A stretch of 64,000 nucleotides of DNA, from the NCBI RefSeq assembly GCF_031202265.1, contig NZ_CP100604.1:4074501-4138500 (forward strand), read 5' to 3'. Positions 37,270 through 46,503 of this stretch are shown here, piece by piece. Position numbers and translations under genes: made by a program. Each line of letters opens with the position of its first letter. Position 1 is the stretch's first letter. The notes below the pieces were generated by a model, which made no database searches, was not told where the DNA came from, and worked only from the letters and a program-made list of their open reading frames with translations. This stretch comes from Bradyrhizobium sp. Ash2021. GTDB lineage: Bacteria > Pseudomonadota > Alphaproteobacteria > Rhizobiales > Xanthobacteraceae.

Positions 37270-38197
37270 TCTACCCACCAGGTCCATTGATCTCAAAGCG
37301 GTGCTGTCGGGCTCTTCGCCGACGGTCGCGAAGGACGACCACAGCGAAGGCATGAGCTATCTGCAGTCGCTGCCGCGCCGGCTGGTGACGCTTTATCTGC
37401 CGCTGTCGATCATCGTCTTCATCCTGTTGTTTCCGTTCTACTGGATGGGCTTGACGGCGATCAAACCGGACGAGCAACTGATCGACCTCGACAAGTTCAA
37501 TCCGTTCTGGACCTGGAATCCGACCTTCAAGCACATCCACAAGCTGTTGTTCGAGAGCTACTATCCGCACTGGCTGTGGAACACGATGTATGTCGCGGTC
37601 TGCGCCACCATCCTGTCGATTTTCGCCAGCGTGCTTGCCGCCTACGCCATCGTGCGGCTGCGCTACAAGGGCGCGCATTGGGTCGGCGGCCTGATCTTCC
37701 TGTCCTATCTGGTGCCGCCCTCGATCCTGTTCATTCCGCTCGCCACCGTCGTGTTCCAGTACGGCCTGTTCGACTCGCCGCTGGCGCTGATCCTGACCTA
37801 TCCGACCATCCTGATCCCGTTCTCGACCTGGCTGTTGATGGGCTACTTCAAGACCATCCCGTTCGAGCTGGAGGAATGTGCGCTGATCGACGGCGCGAGC
37901 CGGTGGCAGATACTGATCAAGATCGTGCTGCCGCTGGCGATCCCCGGCCTGATCTCGGCCTTCATCTTCTGCTTTACGCTGTGCTGGAACGAGTTCATCT
38001 ACGCGCTGACCTTCCTGCAATCGACCCAGAACAAGACGGTGCCGGTCGCGATCGTCAACGAGTTCGTCGATGGCGACGTCTATCGCTGGGGCTCGCTGAT
38101 GGCGGGCGCGCTGGCGGGTTCGTTGCCGCTGGTTATCCTTTACGCCTTCTTCGTCGAGCATTATGTGTCGGCCATGACGGGAGCCGTGAAAGAGTGA
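37262..38197 (+). CDS. Sugar ABC transporter permease (MalG/UgpE-like)
   Basis: A 311-aa partner permease. TM1 is LPLSIIVFILLFPFYWMGL; the EAA loop is EECALIDGASRWQILIKIVL; the C-terminus ends VEHYVSAMTGAVKE. A hydrophilic 45-residue N-terminal tail precedes TM1. The start at 37262 overlaps the preceding gene and has a GGGAGAG ribosome site within it. It completes a canonical importer with one ATPase gene forming a homodimer. Confidence 0.93.
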   Translation: MTDLPTRSIDLKAVLSGSSPTVAKDDHSEGMSYLQSLPRRLVTLYLPLSIIVFILLFPFYWMGLTAIKPDEQLIDLDKFNPFWTWNPTFKHIHKLLFESYYPHWLWNTMYVAVCATILSIFASVLAAYAIVRLRYKGAHWVGGLIFLSYLVPPSILFIPLATVVFQYGLFDSPLALILTYPTILIPFSTWLLMGYFKTIPFELEECALIDGASRWQILIKIVLPLAIPGLISAFIFCFTLCWNEFIYALTFLQSTQNKTVPVAIVNEFVDGDVYRWGSLMAGALAGSLPLVILYAFFVEHYVSAMTGAVKE

Positions 38198-38243
38198 GCG
38201 CGCAGGCCCGGCCTGATATTCAAGAACAACAAGGAGACGGGTC

Positions 38244-39230
38244 TTGCACATTCTGATTCTGGGCGCCGCCGGCATGGTCGGCCGCAAACTGACCGAGCGG
38301 CTGCTGCGCGACGGACATCTGGGCCAGCGCGAGATCACGCGCATGACGCTGCAGGATGTGGTCGCGCCGACAAAGCCCGCCAACGCAACTATTCCGATCA
38401 GCATCGTCACCAGCGATTTTGCCGATCCCAATACCGCCGCGCCGCTGGTGGCGCACCAGCCCGAGGTCATCTTCCATCTCGCCGCGATCGTGTCGGGCGA
38501 GGCGGAGGCCGAATTTGACAAGGGTTATCGCATCAATCTCGACGGCACGCGGCATTTGATCGATGCCATCCGCGCTATCGGCGGTGGCTACAGACCGCGG
38601 CTGGTGTTCACGTCCTCGATCGCGGTGTTCGGCGCGCCGTTCCCGGACAAGATCGGCGACGAATTCTTCCACACGCCGCTGACCAGCTACGGTACGCAGA
38701 AGTCGATCTGCGAACTCCTGATCAACGACTATACCCGCAAAGGCCTGCTCGACGGCATCAGCATCCGCCTGCCGACGATCTGCGTGCGGCCGGGCAAGCC
38801 GAACAAGGCCGCCTCCGGCTTCTTCTCCAATATCATCCGCGAGCCGCTGGCGGGCGAGGAGGCCGTATTGCCGGTTTCCGAAGACGTGCGGCACTGGCAC
38901 GCCTCGCCGAAATCGGCCGTGGGTTTTCTGGTCCACGCCGGCACCATGGACCTCTCGGCGATGGGCGCGCGGCGCAATCTCAGCATGCCCGGACTGTCGG
39001 TGACCGTCGGTGAGCAGATCGCAGCATTGGACCGCGTGGCCGGCAAGAACGTCACCGCGCGCATCAAGCGGGTGGCCGATCCCACCATCATCGGCATCGT
39101 CAGCGGCTGGCCGCGCGATTTCGTCACCGACCGCGCGCTGAAGCTCGGCTTTACCACGGCGGAAAAGACGTTTGACGATATCATCCGGATTCACATCGAG
39201 GATGAACTCGGCGGCAAGTTCGCAGCCTGA
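38244..39230 (+). CDS. DenD-like NAD-dependent sugar-acid dehydrogenase (extended SDR/epimerase family)
   Basis: A 328-aa extended SDR. Cofactor motif G7-A-A-G10-M-V-G13; catalytic Tyr149-x-x-x-Lys153 (SYGTQK) with Ser124/Ser125 in VFTSSIAVFG. Overall sequence, including RPGKPNKAASGFFSNIIREP and DVRHWHASP, is what I recognise as D-erythronate dehydrogenase DenD. The DUF1537-family kinase and OtnC/OtnI genes of tetronate pathways are absent here, so either the substrate is another sugar acid or the product is handled elsewhere. The start is TTG at 38244, fixed by AAGGAGACGGG eight bases upstream. Confidence 0.85.
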   Translation: MHILILGAAGMVGRKLTERLLRDGHLGQREITRMTLQDVVAPTKPANATIPISIVTSDFADPNTAAPLVAHQPEVIFHLAAIVSGEAEAEFDKGYRINLDGTRHLIDAIRAIGGGYRPRLVFTSSIAVFGAPFPDKIGDEFFHTPLTSYGTQKSICELLINDYTRKGLLDGISIRLPTICVRPGKPNKAASGFFSNIIREPLAGEEAVLPVSEDVRHWHASPKSAVGFLVHAGTMDLSAMGARRNLSMPGLSVTVGEQIAALDRVAGKNVTARIKRVADPTIIGIVSGWPRDFVTDRALKLGFTTAEKTFDDIIRIHIEDELGGKFAA

Positions 39231-39264
39231 GATGACTTCAGGCCAACCCGCGCGGGGTGCGGTC

Positions 39265-40207
39265 ATGACCCGAGTAGCGTCAATCGGCGAATGCATGATC
39301 GAGTTGAAACAGGCTCAGGGCGGCCTGTATTCGCGTGGCTATGGCGGCGATACGCTGAACACCGCCGTCTATCTCGCCCGTCTGGGTGTCGACGTCGATT
39401 ACGTCACGGCGCTGGGGGACGATCCCCTCAGCGATGAGATGGTTACAGCCTGGACGGCCGAGGGCATCGGCACCAAGCGTGTCGCCCGGTTGGCGGGTAA
39501 ATTGCCGGGCCTCTATGTGATCCAGACCGACGACAGGGGCGAAAGGCGGTTCTTTCACTGGCGCGAAAGCGCAGCCGCACGCAGCCTGATGGATTTGCCG
39601 GAGACGGACGACATCCTGAATTCGTTCGCGCTACGATGTCGTTTATCTGTCCGCGATCACGCTGTCGATTCTTGGCGAGGACGGACGCGGGCGCCTGATG
39701 GCGGCGCTGAAGCGGTCGCGGCTGCTCGGAACCCGCTTTGCCTTCGACACCAATTTTCGGGCCCGCGGCTGGCCCGATCTCGACATCGCGCGCCGGGTTT
39801 TCGGCGAGGCCTTTGAGGCCGCCGATATCGTGCTGGCCTCGACGGAGGATCTGTTGCCGCTCTATCCCGGAGAAAGCAATACGGCGCTGATGGCGCGCAT
39901 TTCCAGTCCGGAATTGGTGTTGAAGCTCGCGGAGCCCAATTGTGTCTTGCGTTTCGCGGGAGGCTCGCACGAGGTGAAGGCCGAGCCGCTGACGAAACCC
40001 GTGGTCGATACCACGGCGGCCGGCGACAGTTTCGCGGCGGCCTATATCGCTGCACGGCTTGGCGGCGCCGATCCGATCAAAGCCGCGCGCGCCGGCCATC
40101 GCCTTGCTGGCGTCGTGGTTGGTTATCCCGGCGCGATCATCCCGCGCTACGCGATGCCGCCCAGGAAATCACCCAGACCCGCTCCCTCCCGCAAGGCATC
40201 TCAATGA
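39265..40207 (+). pseudogene. kdgK: 2-keto-3-deoxygluconate kinase (PfkB family), frameshifted
   Basis: Phosphorylates 2-keto-3-deoxy-gluconate to KDPG. The N-terminal half, from ATG 39265 (VASIGECMIELKQ, GYGGDTLNTAVYLARLG, GLYVIQTDDRGERRFFHW), matches E. coli KdgK closely. After nt about 39630 the frame derails and stops at 39816. The correct continuation (YDVVYLSAITLSIL, then RFAFDTNFRARGWPDL and the PfkB signature DTTAAGDSFAAAY) is in the +1 frame to 40207. Restoring two bases in the GCGC run (F-A-R-Y-D) or skipping one heals the gene. Either a real inactivating indel or a sequence error. It ends in an ATGA overlap with eda. Confidence 0.85.
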
Positions 40208-40860
40208 ACGCGACATCGAAACAGGAACGACTCGCTGATCTGTTCAGGCAGGCGACCGTGATCCCCGTTCTCACCATCGAACGGCTGGAAGACGCAGTGC
40301 CGCTCGCAAAAGCCCTCGTCGCCGGCGGTGTTCGCACTTTGGAAGTCACGCTGCGCACGCCGGTTGCGATCGAGGCCGCCAAGGCGATGATATCAGAGGT
40401 GCCGGACGCCATCGTCGGCATCGGCACCATCCTCAACGCGGACGATCTGGTCCGCACGGAGGCGCTCGGCGCCAAATTCGGCATCAGCCCGGGCGCGACG
40501 CCGGAACTCCTGAAGGCCGCCGCCGCAAGCCGCTTGCCGTTCGCGCCCGGCATCGCCACCGCATCCGAACTGATGCTGGCGCTGGCGCACGGCTTCGATC
40601 TCGTCAAATTCTTCCCGGCCGAGCAGTCCGGTGGTATCAAGGCACTGCGCGCGTTGGCAGGGCCGTTTCCGAACATACTGATATGCCCGACCGGCGGCAT
40701 CGGCGAGGCCAATGCGGCGTCCTGGCTGGCGGAGCCGAATGTGCTGGCGGTGGGCGGTTCCTGGCTTTGCCCGGCCGCCGACATCAGGAACGGCAACTGG
40801 GCCGGCATAACCGCCATGTGCGAGCGGGCGATGAAATCGCTGAAACCGGCCTCAAGATAG
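40204..40860 (+). CDS. eda: KDPG/KHG aldolase
   Basis: A 218-aa class I aldolase cleaving 2-keto-3-deoxy-6-phosphogluconate to pyruvate and glyceraldehyde 3-phosphate. Schiff-base Lys135 in DLVKFFPAE, general-base Glu47 in TLEVTLRTP, and the phosphate-binding ICPTGGI plus VGGSWL segments are all visible. Length is normal. The start ATG overlaps the kdgK stop, so the two are coupled. It completes the dehydratase-kinase-aldolase route of this locus. Confidence 0.95.
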   Translation: MNATSKQERLADLFRQATVIPVLTIERLEDAVPLAKALVAGGVRTLEVTLRTPVAIEAAKAMISEVPDAIVGIGTILNADDLVRTEALGAKFGISPGATPELLKAAAASRLPFAPGIATASELMLALAHGFDLVKFFPAEQSGGIKALRALAGPFPNILICPTGGIGEANAASWLAEPNVLAVGGSWLCPAADIRNGNWAGITAMCERAMKSLKPASR

Positions 40861-40898
40861 GTTACATAACGGGCCGAACAGGAACAGGGAGAACGACC

Positions 40899-42068
40899 AT
40901 GACAGCCAGCATCGTCGGATGGGCGCATACGCCTTTCGGCAAGTTCGACGCCGAGACGGTTGAAAGCCTCGTGGTCAAGGTCGCGACCGATGCGATGGCG
41001 GACGCCGGTATCTCGGCCTCCGATGTCGACGAAATCGTGCTCGGGCATTTCAACGGCGGCTTCTCGGCGCAGGATTTTACCGCCTCGCTGGTGCTGCAGG
41101 CCGATCCGGAATTGCGCTTCAAGCCGGCGACACGGGTCGAGAACGCCTGCGCGACCGGGTCAGCGGCGGTGCATCAGGGCATCCGGGCGATCGAGGCCGG
41201 TGCTGCGAAGATCGTGCTGGTGGTCGGCGTCGAACAGATGACGCGGACGCCGGGCCCGGAAATCGGCCGCAATTTGTTGAAGGCATCCTATCTGCCGGAA
41301 GACGGCGACACGGTCGGCGGTTTCGCCGGCGTGTTCGGCAAGATCGCGCAGGGCTATTTCCAGAAATATGGCGACCAGTCCGATGCGCTGGCGATGATCG
41401 CCGCCAAGAACCACAAGAACGGGGTCGCCAATCCCTACGCGCAGATGCGCAAGGATTTTGGCTTCGAATTCTGCCGCTCCGAGAGCGAGAAGAATCCGTA
41501 TGTCGCAGGCCCCCTGAAGCGCACCGACTGCTCGCTGGTGTCGGACGGTGCGGCCGCGTTGGTGCTGACGGATTCGGAGACCGCCAAGACCATGGGCAAG
41601 GCGGTGAATTTCCGTGCCACCGCGCACGCGCAGGATTTCCTGCCGATGTCCAAGCGCGACATTTTGCAGTTCGAAGGTTGCACCGTTGCCTGGCAGCGCG
41701 CACTGGAGAAGGGCGGCGTCACGCTGTCCGATCTCTCCTTTGTCGAAACCCATGACTGTTTCACCGTCGCCGAACTGATCGAATATGAAGCGATGGGCCT
41801 GACGCCGCGCGGGCAGGGCGCCCGCGCCATCAAGGAAGGCTGGACGCAGAAGGACGGCAAGCTGCCGATCAATCCGTCCGGCGGCCTGAAGGCCAAGGGC
41901 CATCCGATCGGCGCCACCGGCGTCTCGATGCATGTGATGAGCGCGATGCAGCTCGTGGGCCAAGCGCCCGAGGGCATGCAGCTCAAGAACGCAAAACTTG
42001 CCGGCATCTTCAACATGGGCGGTGCTGCGGTCGCGAATTACGTCTCGCTGCTGGAGCCCGTGAAGTAG
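40899..42068 (+). CDS. SCP2-type thiolase (acetyl-CoA acyltransferase family)
   Basis: A 389-aa thiolase-fold enzyme. The nucleophile Cys84 is in ENACATGSAAVHQG; His335 is in AKGHPIGATGVS; His285-Asp-Cys287-Phe replaces the NEAF motif, which marks the SCP2/SCP-x subgroup acting on branched or bulky acyl-CoA. AACAGGGAGAACG precedes the ATG at 40899, deciding the start against a much longer open frame. It begins the acyl-CoA cluster that continues with CoA-transferase, dehydrogenase and a second thiolase-like protein. Confidence 0.92.
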   Translation: MTASIVGWAHTPFGKFDAETVESLVVKVATDAMADAGISASDVDEIVLGHFNGGFSAQDFTASLVLQADPELRFKPATRVENACATGSAAVHQGIRAIEAGAAKIVLVVGVEQMTRTPGPEIGRNLLKASYLPEDGDTVGGFAGVFGKIAQGYFQKYGDQSDALAMIAAKNHKNGVANPYAQMRKDFGFEFCRSESEKNPYVAGPLKRTDCSLVSDGAAALVLTDSETAKTMGKAVNFRATAHAQDFLPMSKRDILQFEGCTVAWQRALEKGGVTLSDLSFVETHDCFTVAELIEYEAMGLTPRGQGARAIKEGWTQKDGKLPINPSGGLKAKGHPIGATGVSMHVMSAMQLVGQAPEGMQLKNAKLAGIFNMGGAAVANYVSLLEPVK

Positions 42069-42110
42069 AAGTTGTAAAGTCCACGATCCGTCACCGCCAA
42101 AGGGGGCGTC

Positions 42111-42311
42111 ATGAGCAACGAGAGCTCGTTATCACTATCCGAACTCAACGATCGGATCGCGATCCTTCAGGCCAACATCCGGCAGCTGGTCGAACAGGCG
42201 GCCGGCGCTTCGGGTGAACAGAGCGAAGAGCGCATCGCGAACCGCATCAACCAGCAGAATGAAGAGCTCGAAAAATTGACCAGGGAACGGGACGCCCGCT
42301 CGAAGAAGTAG
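42111..42311 (+). CDS. Small coiled-coil protein (66 aa)
   Basis: A 66-residue, highly charged protein with heptad-like spacing throughout (LNDRIAILQANIRQLVEQAA, then NQQNEELEKLTRERDARSKK), predicted to be one long helix that oligomerises. A strong ribosome site AAAGGGGGCG precedes the ATG. No family was recognised and it is probably unrelated to the flanking CoA enzymes. A gap of about 170 bp follows before the CoA-transferase. Confidence 0.7.
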   Translation: MSNESSLSLSELNDRIAILQANIRQLVEQAAGASGEQSEERIANRINQQNEELEKLTRERDARSKK

Positions 42312-42483
42312 CCGCCGCACGCCGGCGCCGCATTGGTCGACGCCAGCCGCGTAGTCGCCGCCCCGCGGGTGGCTTGGCGCATACGCCCATACGCCTGGCG
42401 CCCTTGCTCTTGGCGAAGCGCTGCCGTTACTAGGCCCAGAAGCAATAACGCGGCCGAAATTGTCCGCTTGTCTGGGAGCAACC

Positions 42484-43686
42484 ATGGGACCATTGCAAGG
42501 CATCAAGGTCGTGGACATGACGACCGTGCTGATGGGGCCCTATGCCACCCAGATGCTCGGCGATTACGGCGCCGATATCATCAAGGTGGAATCGCTCGAT
42601 GGCGACGTGACGCGGCAGATCGGGCCGACGCGCCATCCCGGGATGGGGCCGGTGTTTCTCAACACCAATCGCAGCAAGCGTTCGATCTGTCTCGATCTGA
42701 AAAAGCCGGCCGGGCGCGACACGGTGCTGCGGCTGATCAAATCCGCCGACGTGCTAGTCTACAATGTACGCCCGCAGGCGATGGCGCGCTTGCTGCTCGG
42801 TTACGACGACGTCTCGGCCGTCAACCCGCGTCTGATCTATGCCGGCGTATTCGGTTTCGGCCAGGACGGGCCTTACGCCGCAAAGCCTGCCTATGACGAT
42901 CTGATCCAGGGCGCGACCGCGCTGCCGGCGCTGATGGCGCAGACCTCTGACGGTGTTCCCCGTTATGTGCCCAATGCGCTGGTTGACCGCATCGTGGGCC
43001 TCACCGCGGTCGGCGCGATCTGCGCCAGTCTGGTCGATCGCGACCGCACCGGGCGCGGCCAGCGCGTCGATATCCCGATGTTCGAGACCATGGCCGGTTT
43101 TGTCATGGGCGACCACATGGGTGGTCTGACTTACGAGCCGCCGCTCGACAAGGGCGGCTATGCCCGGCATCTGTCGCCGGACCGGCGGCCCTACAAGACC
43201 TCCGACGGCTATATCTGCGTGATCGTCTACAACGACAAGCAGTGGGAGAATTTCTTCAAAGCCACCGGCCGCGACGACCTCCGCAGCAATCCGAAATTTG
43301 CGACCTTCGCCGGCCGCGCCGTCAACATCGATACGGTCTATGCGGAACTGGCGCGCATTCTCGGAACCAAAACCACCGCCGAGTGGAGCGATATCCTGGA
43401 GAAGGCCGACGTGCCGGTGATGCCGATGCACGACCTCGAGAGCCTGCTGACGGACCCGCACATCGTCGCGACCGATTTCTTCCCCGTCATTGATCACCCG
43501 ACCGAGGGACGCATTCGCAACATGAAGGTCTCGGCGCGATGGTCGGAGACGCCGGTCGAGACGACGCGGCTGGCGCCGCGCCTTGGCGAGCACTCTGCGG
43601 AAATTTTGCACGAAGCAGGCTTCTCCGCGGACGAGATCGCCGCCATGGTACGCGACGGCGTCACCAAGGCCGCGCCCAACACATAG
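42484..43686 (+). CDS. Class III (CaiB/BaiF) CoA-transferase
   Basis: A 400-aa enzyme moving CoA between carboxylic acids. The N-terminal QGIKVVDMTTVLMGPYATQM and LGDYGADIIKVES are the family's CoA-binding core; the catalytic aspartate is Asp138 or Asp139 in PAYDDLIQG; YKTSDGYICV and VMPMHDLESLLTDPH follow. The start ATG at 42484 follows GGGAGCAACC. It probably activates the pathway's free acid to its CoA ester so that the dehydrogenase 25 bp downstream can act. Confidence 0.92.
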   Translation: MGPLQGIKVVDMTTVLMGPYATQMLGDYGADIIKVESLDGDVTRQIGPTRHPGMGPVFLNTNRSKRSICLDLKKPAGRDTVLRLIKSADVLVYNVRPQAMARLLLGYDDVSAVNPRLIYAGVFGFGQDGPYAAKPAYDDLIQGATALPALMAQTSDGVPRYVPNALVDRIVGLTAVGAICASLVDRDRTGRGQRVDIPMFETMAGFVMGDHMGGLTYEPPLDKGGYARHLSPDRRPYKTSDGYICVIVYNDKQWENFFKATGRDDLRSNPKFATFAGRAVNIDTVYAELARILGTKTTAEWSDILEKADVPVMPMHDLESLLTDPHIVATDFFPVIDHPTEGRIRNMKVSARWSETPVETTRLAPRLGEHSAEILHEAGFSADEIAAMVRDGVTKAAPNT

Positions 43687-43711
43687 GACCGGGAACTTAC
43701 AGGATTAGATC

Positions 43712-44878
43712 ATGGATTTCGCGCTGTCAGCCAACCAGGAGTCGATCCGCGATGCCGTGACAAAAATCTGTTCGCATTTCGACGAGCTCTATTGGCTGAA
43801 AAAAGACAAGGAGGGCGGCTATCCCGCCGACTTCCACCGCGCGCTGGCGGATGCCGGCTGGCTCGGTATCTGCATCCCCGAGGAGTATGGCGGTTCGGGC
43901 CTCGGCATTACCGACGCCGCGATCATGATGCGGACGATCTCGGAATCCGGCGCCGGCATGTCCGGTGCCTCCGCCGTGCACATGAATGTGTTCGGGCTCA
44001 ATCCGGTCGTGGTGTTCGGCACCAAGGAGCAGTGCACGCGCATGCTGCCGCCGATCATCGACGGCCGCGACAAATCCTGCTTTGCGGTGACCGAACCCAA
44101 TACCGGGCTCAACACCACCCAGTTGAAGACCCGCGCCGTGCGCAAGGGCGACAGATATATCGTCAACGGCCAGAAAGTCTGGATTTCGACGGCTCAGGTC
44201 GCCAACAAGATCCTGCTGCTGGCGCGCACCACGCCGCTGGAGGAAGTGAAGACGCCGACGCAGGGCTTGAGCCTGTTCTACACCGATTTCGACAAGAAGC
44301 GCGTGGCCGTGCACGAGATCGAGAAGATGGGCCGCAAGCCCGTCGATTCCAACGAATTGTTCTTCGAGAATTTCGAAATCCCGGTCGAGGATCGCCTCGG
44401 CGAGGAAGGCCGCGGCTTCGAATACATCCTGCACGGCATGAATCCCGAGCGCATCCTGATCGCAGCCGAAGCGGTCGGGCTCGGCCAGATCGCGCTGTCG
44501 CGCGCTTCGGCCTATGCCAAAGGCCGCATCGTGTTCAATCGCCCAATCGGCATGAACCAGGGCATCCAGCACCCGCTGGCGAAGAACTGGATGGAGCTGG
44601 AAGCCGCCTGGCTGATGGTGCTCTCCGCCGGCTGGCAATATGACCAGGGCATGCCGTGCGGACCGGCGGCCAACGCCGCAAAATATCTCGCGGCCGAAGC
44701 CGGCTTCCACGCCTGCGAGCAGGCGGTGATGACCCACGGCGGCTTTGGCTATGCCAAGGAATACCACGTCGAGCGCTATTTGCGGGAATCGCTGATCCCG
44801 CGCATCGCGCCGATCAGCCCGCAGCTCATTCTCAGTTTTATTGCCGAGAAGGTGCTGGGCTTGCCGAAGTCGTATTGA
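43712..44878 (+). CDS. Acyl-CoA dehydrogenase
   Basis: A 388-aa FAD enzyme introducing an alpha-beta double bond. N-terminal helical domain, then GICIPEEYGGSGLGITDAAI, FAVTEPNTGLNTTQLKTRAV (FAD site), the WISTAQVANKILLLAR beta domain, and the C-terminal HGGFGYAKEYHVERYLRES region. Length is standard. Electrons would pass to ETF, not encoded here. It sits between the CoA-transferase and the thiolase-like/DUF35 pair, consistent with one degradative pathway. Confidence 0.94.
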   Translation: MDFALSANQESIRDAVTKICSHFDELYWLKKDKEGGYPADFHRALADAGWLGICIPEEYGGSGLGITDAAIMMRTISESGAGMSGASAVHMNVFGLNPVVVFGTKEQCTRMLPPIIDGRDKSCFAVTEPNTGLNTTQLKTRAVRKGDRYIVNGQKVWISTAQVANKILLLARTTPLEEVKTPTQGLSLFYTDFDKKRVAVHEIEKMGRKPVDSNELFFENFEIPVEDRLGEEGRGFEYILHGMNPERILIAAEAVGLGQIALSRASAYAKGRIVFNRPIGMNQGIQHPLAKNWMELEAAWLMVLSAGWQYDQGMPCGPAANAAKYLAAEAGFHACEQAVMTHGGFGYAKEYHVERYLRESLIPRIAPISPQLILSFIAEKVLGLPKSY

Positions 44879-44898
44879 GATGAGGGCACACTCTCAGA

Positions 44899-44982
44899 CC
44901 GTCATTCCCGGGCGCGTCGAAGGCGCGAACCCGGAATCTCGAGGTTCCGGGTTCGATGCTTCGCATCGCCCCGGAACGACGG
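44899..44982. repeat. Palindromic intergenic repeat (CCGTCATTCC type)
   Basis: Inverted arms CCGTCATTCC and GGAACGACGG bound the element; inner arms GAACCCGGAA and TTCCGGGTTC flank TCTCGAGG. It is related to the element at 2161-2257 and lies between two genes of the same operon-like cluster, 13 bp before the start at 44996. Confidence 0.75.
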
Positions 44983-44995
44983 AGTATTCATCGCC

Positions 44996-46132
44996 ATGAG
45001 CTTCATCACCGGCGTTGGCCTCACGTCCTACGGCAAGCACGAGGGCTCGTCCTCGCTCGATCTCATGAGCAAGGCGGCCGGGCTTGCGCTTGCCGACGCC
45101 GGGCTGAAACGATCCGACATCGACGGTATCCTCTGCGGCTACTCGACGGTCTCGCCGCACATCATGCTCGCGACCGTGTTCGCCGAGCATTTCGGCATCT
45201 GCCCATCCTACGCCCATGCCGTGCAGGTCGGCGGCGCCACCGGGCTCGCGATGACCATGCTGGCGCATCATCTGGTCGATGCCGGCGTCGCCAAGCATGT
45301 GCTGGTGGTCGGCGGCGAAAACCGTCTCACCGGGCAGAGCCGCGACGCCTCGATCCAGGCGCTGGCCCAGGTCGGCCATCCCGATTACGAGGTGCCGCTG
45401 GGGCCGACCATTCCCGCTTACTACGGCCTGGTGGCGTCGCGCTACATGCACGAGTATGGCGTGACGGAGGAGGATCTTGCGGAGTTCGCGGTGCTGATGC
45501 GCAAGCACGCGCTCACGCATCCCGGCGCCCAGTTCCACGATCCGATCACGGTCGCCGACGTGATGGCCTCAAAACCGGTGGCGATGCCGCTAAAGCTGCT
45601 GGATTGCTGTCCGGTATCCGACGGCGGCGCGGCGTTCGTCATCAGCCGTGAGGCTACCTCCGAGGCGGGCGTGCGCATCCGCGGCTGCGCGCAGGCGCAT
45701 ACCCACCAGCACGTGACGGCAGCACCGGCTCTGAGCGAACTCGGCGCCGAGATTGCGATCGCCAAGGCCAAGGCCGCGTCGGGCGTTGCGATATCGGACG
45801 TGCGATACGCCGCGGTCTACGACAGCTTTACGATCACGCTGGCGATGCTGCTGGAAGATCTGGGCCTTGCCAGGCGCGGCGAGGCGGCGGCGCGGGTGCG
45901 AGCCGGTCATTTCGGCCGCGACGGCGACATGCCGCTCAATACCCATGGCGGGCTGCTCAGCTACGGGCATTGCGGCGTCGGCGGCGCGATGGCGCATCTG
46001 GTCGAGACCCATCTGCAGATGACGGGGCGTGCCGGCAATCGCCAGATCCGCGACGCCTCGATCGCGCTGCTGCATGGTGACGGCGGCGTGCTGTCGTCGC
46101 ATGTCAGCATGTTCCTGGAGCGGGTGCGATGA
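44996..46132 (+). CDS. Thiolase-like protein lacking the nucleophilic Cys (putative aldolase subunit, Ltp2-like)
   Basis: A 378-aa thiolase-fold protein. At the position of the thiolase cysteine it has Gly80 (VQVGGATGLAM), so ordinary thiolysis is not expected. Tyr275 (VYDSFTITLAML) and Tyr323 (LLSYGHCGVGG) replace the usual catalytic His-containing motifs, and their spacing of 48 resembles the paired tyrosines reported for steroid-side-chain aldolase Ltp2. The stop overlaps the start of a DUF35 gene (ATGA), the obligatory partner in such complexes. Inference: a retro-aldolase cleaving a beta-hydroxyacyl-CoA. A non-catalytic lipid-transfer role is the alternative. Confidence 0.85.
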   Translation: MSFITGVGLTSYGKHEGSSSLDLMSKAAGLALADAGLKRSDIDGILCGYSTVSPHIMLATVFAEHFGICPSYAHAVQVGGATGLAMTMLAHHLVDAGVAKHVLVVGGENRLTGQSRDASIQALAQVGHPDYEVPLGPTIPAYYGLVASRYMHEYGVTEEDLAEFAVLMRKHALTHPGAQFHDPITVADVMASKPVAMPLKLLDCCPVSDGGAAFVISREATSEAGVRIRGCAQAHTHQHVTAAPALSELGAEIAIAKAKAASGVAISDVRYAAVYDSFTITLAMLLEDLGLARRGEAAARVRAGHFGRDGDMPLNTHGGLLSYGHCGVGGAMAHLVETHLQMTGRAGNRQIRDASIALLHGDGGVLSSHVSMFLERVR

Positions 46133-46488
46133 GTGAAAGACTCAGGGATTGGACCAAGGGCGAGGCGGCGATCGTCTATCAATCCTGCGGCGCTTGCGGA
46201 AAAGTGCAATATTTCCGCCGCGCATTTTGTGCGGCCTGCGGGGCGCCGGACCCGGTGGAGAAACGCGCCAGTGAGGTAGGGACCGTTTACGCCACGTCGC
46301 TGGTGTGCCGCGCCGCGACGCCGGAGGCCCGGGCGCATGTTCCCTACAACATCGTTCTGGTCGATACCGCGGAAGGTTTTCGGATGATGGCCCATGGCGA
46401 CAACGATCTCGCGATCGGCGACAAGGTCATCGCGCGCTATCAGCAGTTCGCTGGGCGGCTGGTTCCATACTTTGCGAAAGCGAAGTGA
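46129..46488 (+). CDS. DUF35 OB-fold/zinc-ribbon protein, partner of the thiolase-like protein
   Basis: A 119-aa protein with an N-terminal rubredoxin-like zinc ribbon (C20-x-x-C23 and C34-x-x-C37: YQSCGACGKVQYF and FCAACGAP) and a C-terminal OB fold (VGTVYATSLVCRAATPE, VPYNIVLVDTAEGFRMMAHG). DUF35 proteins form tight complexes with thiolase-fold aldolases or acyltransferases and bind the CoA part of the substrate. A 4-bp overlap with the upstream gene supports a stoichiometric complex. Confidence 0.92.
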   Translation: MSERLRDWTKGEAAIVYQSCGACGKVQYFRRAFCAACGAPDPVEKRASEVGTVYATSLVCRAATPEARAHVPYNIVLVDTAEGFRMMAHGDNDLAIGDKVIARYQQFAGRLVPYFAKAK

Positions 46489-46503
46489 ACCTGCGGCGTC
46501 GTT

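Noticed and set aside
42333..42896. Open frame overlapping the CoA-transferase gene
   Set aside because: Wrong frame relative to the CaiB motifs; a shadow.
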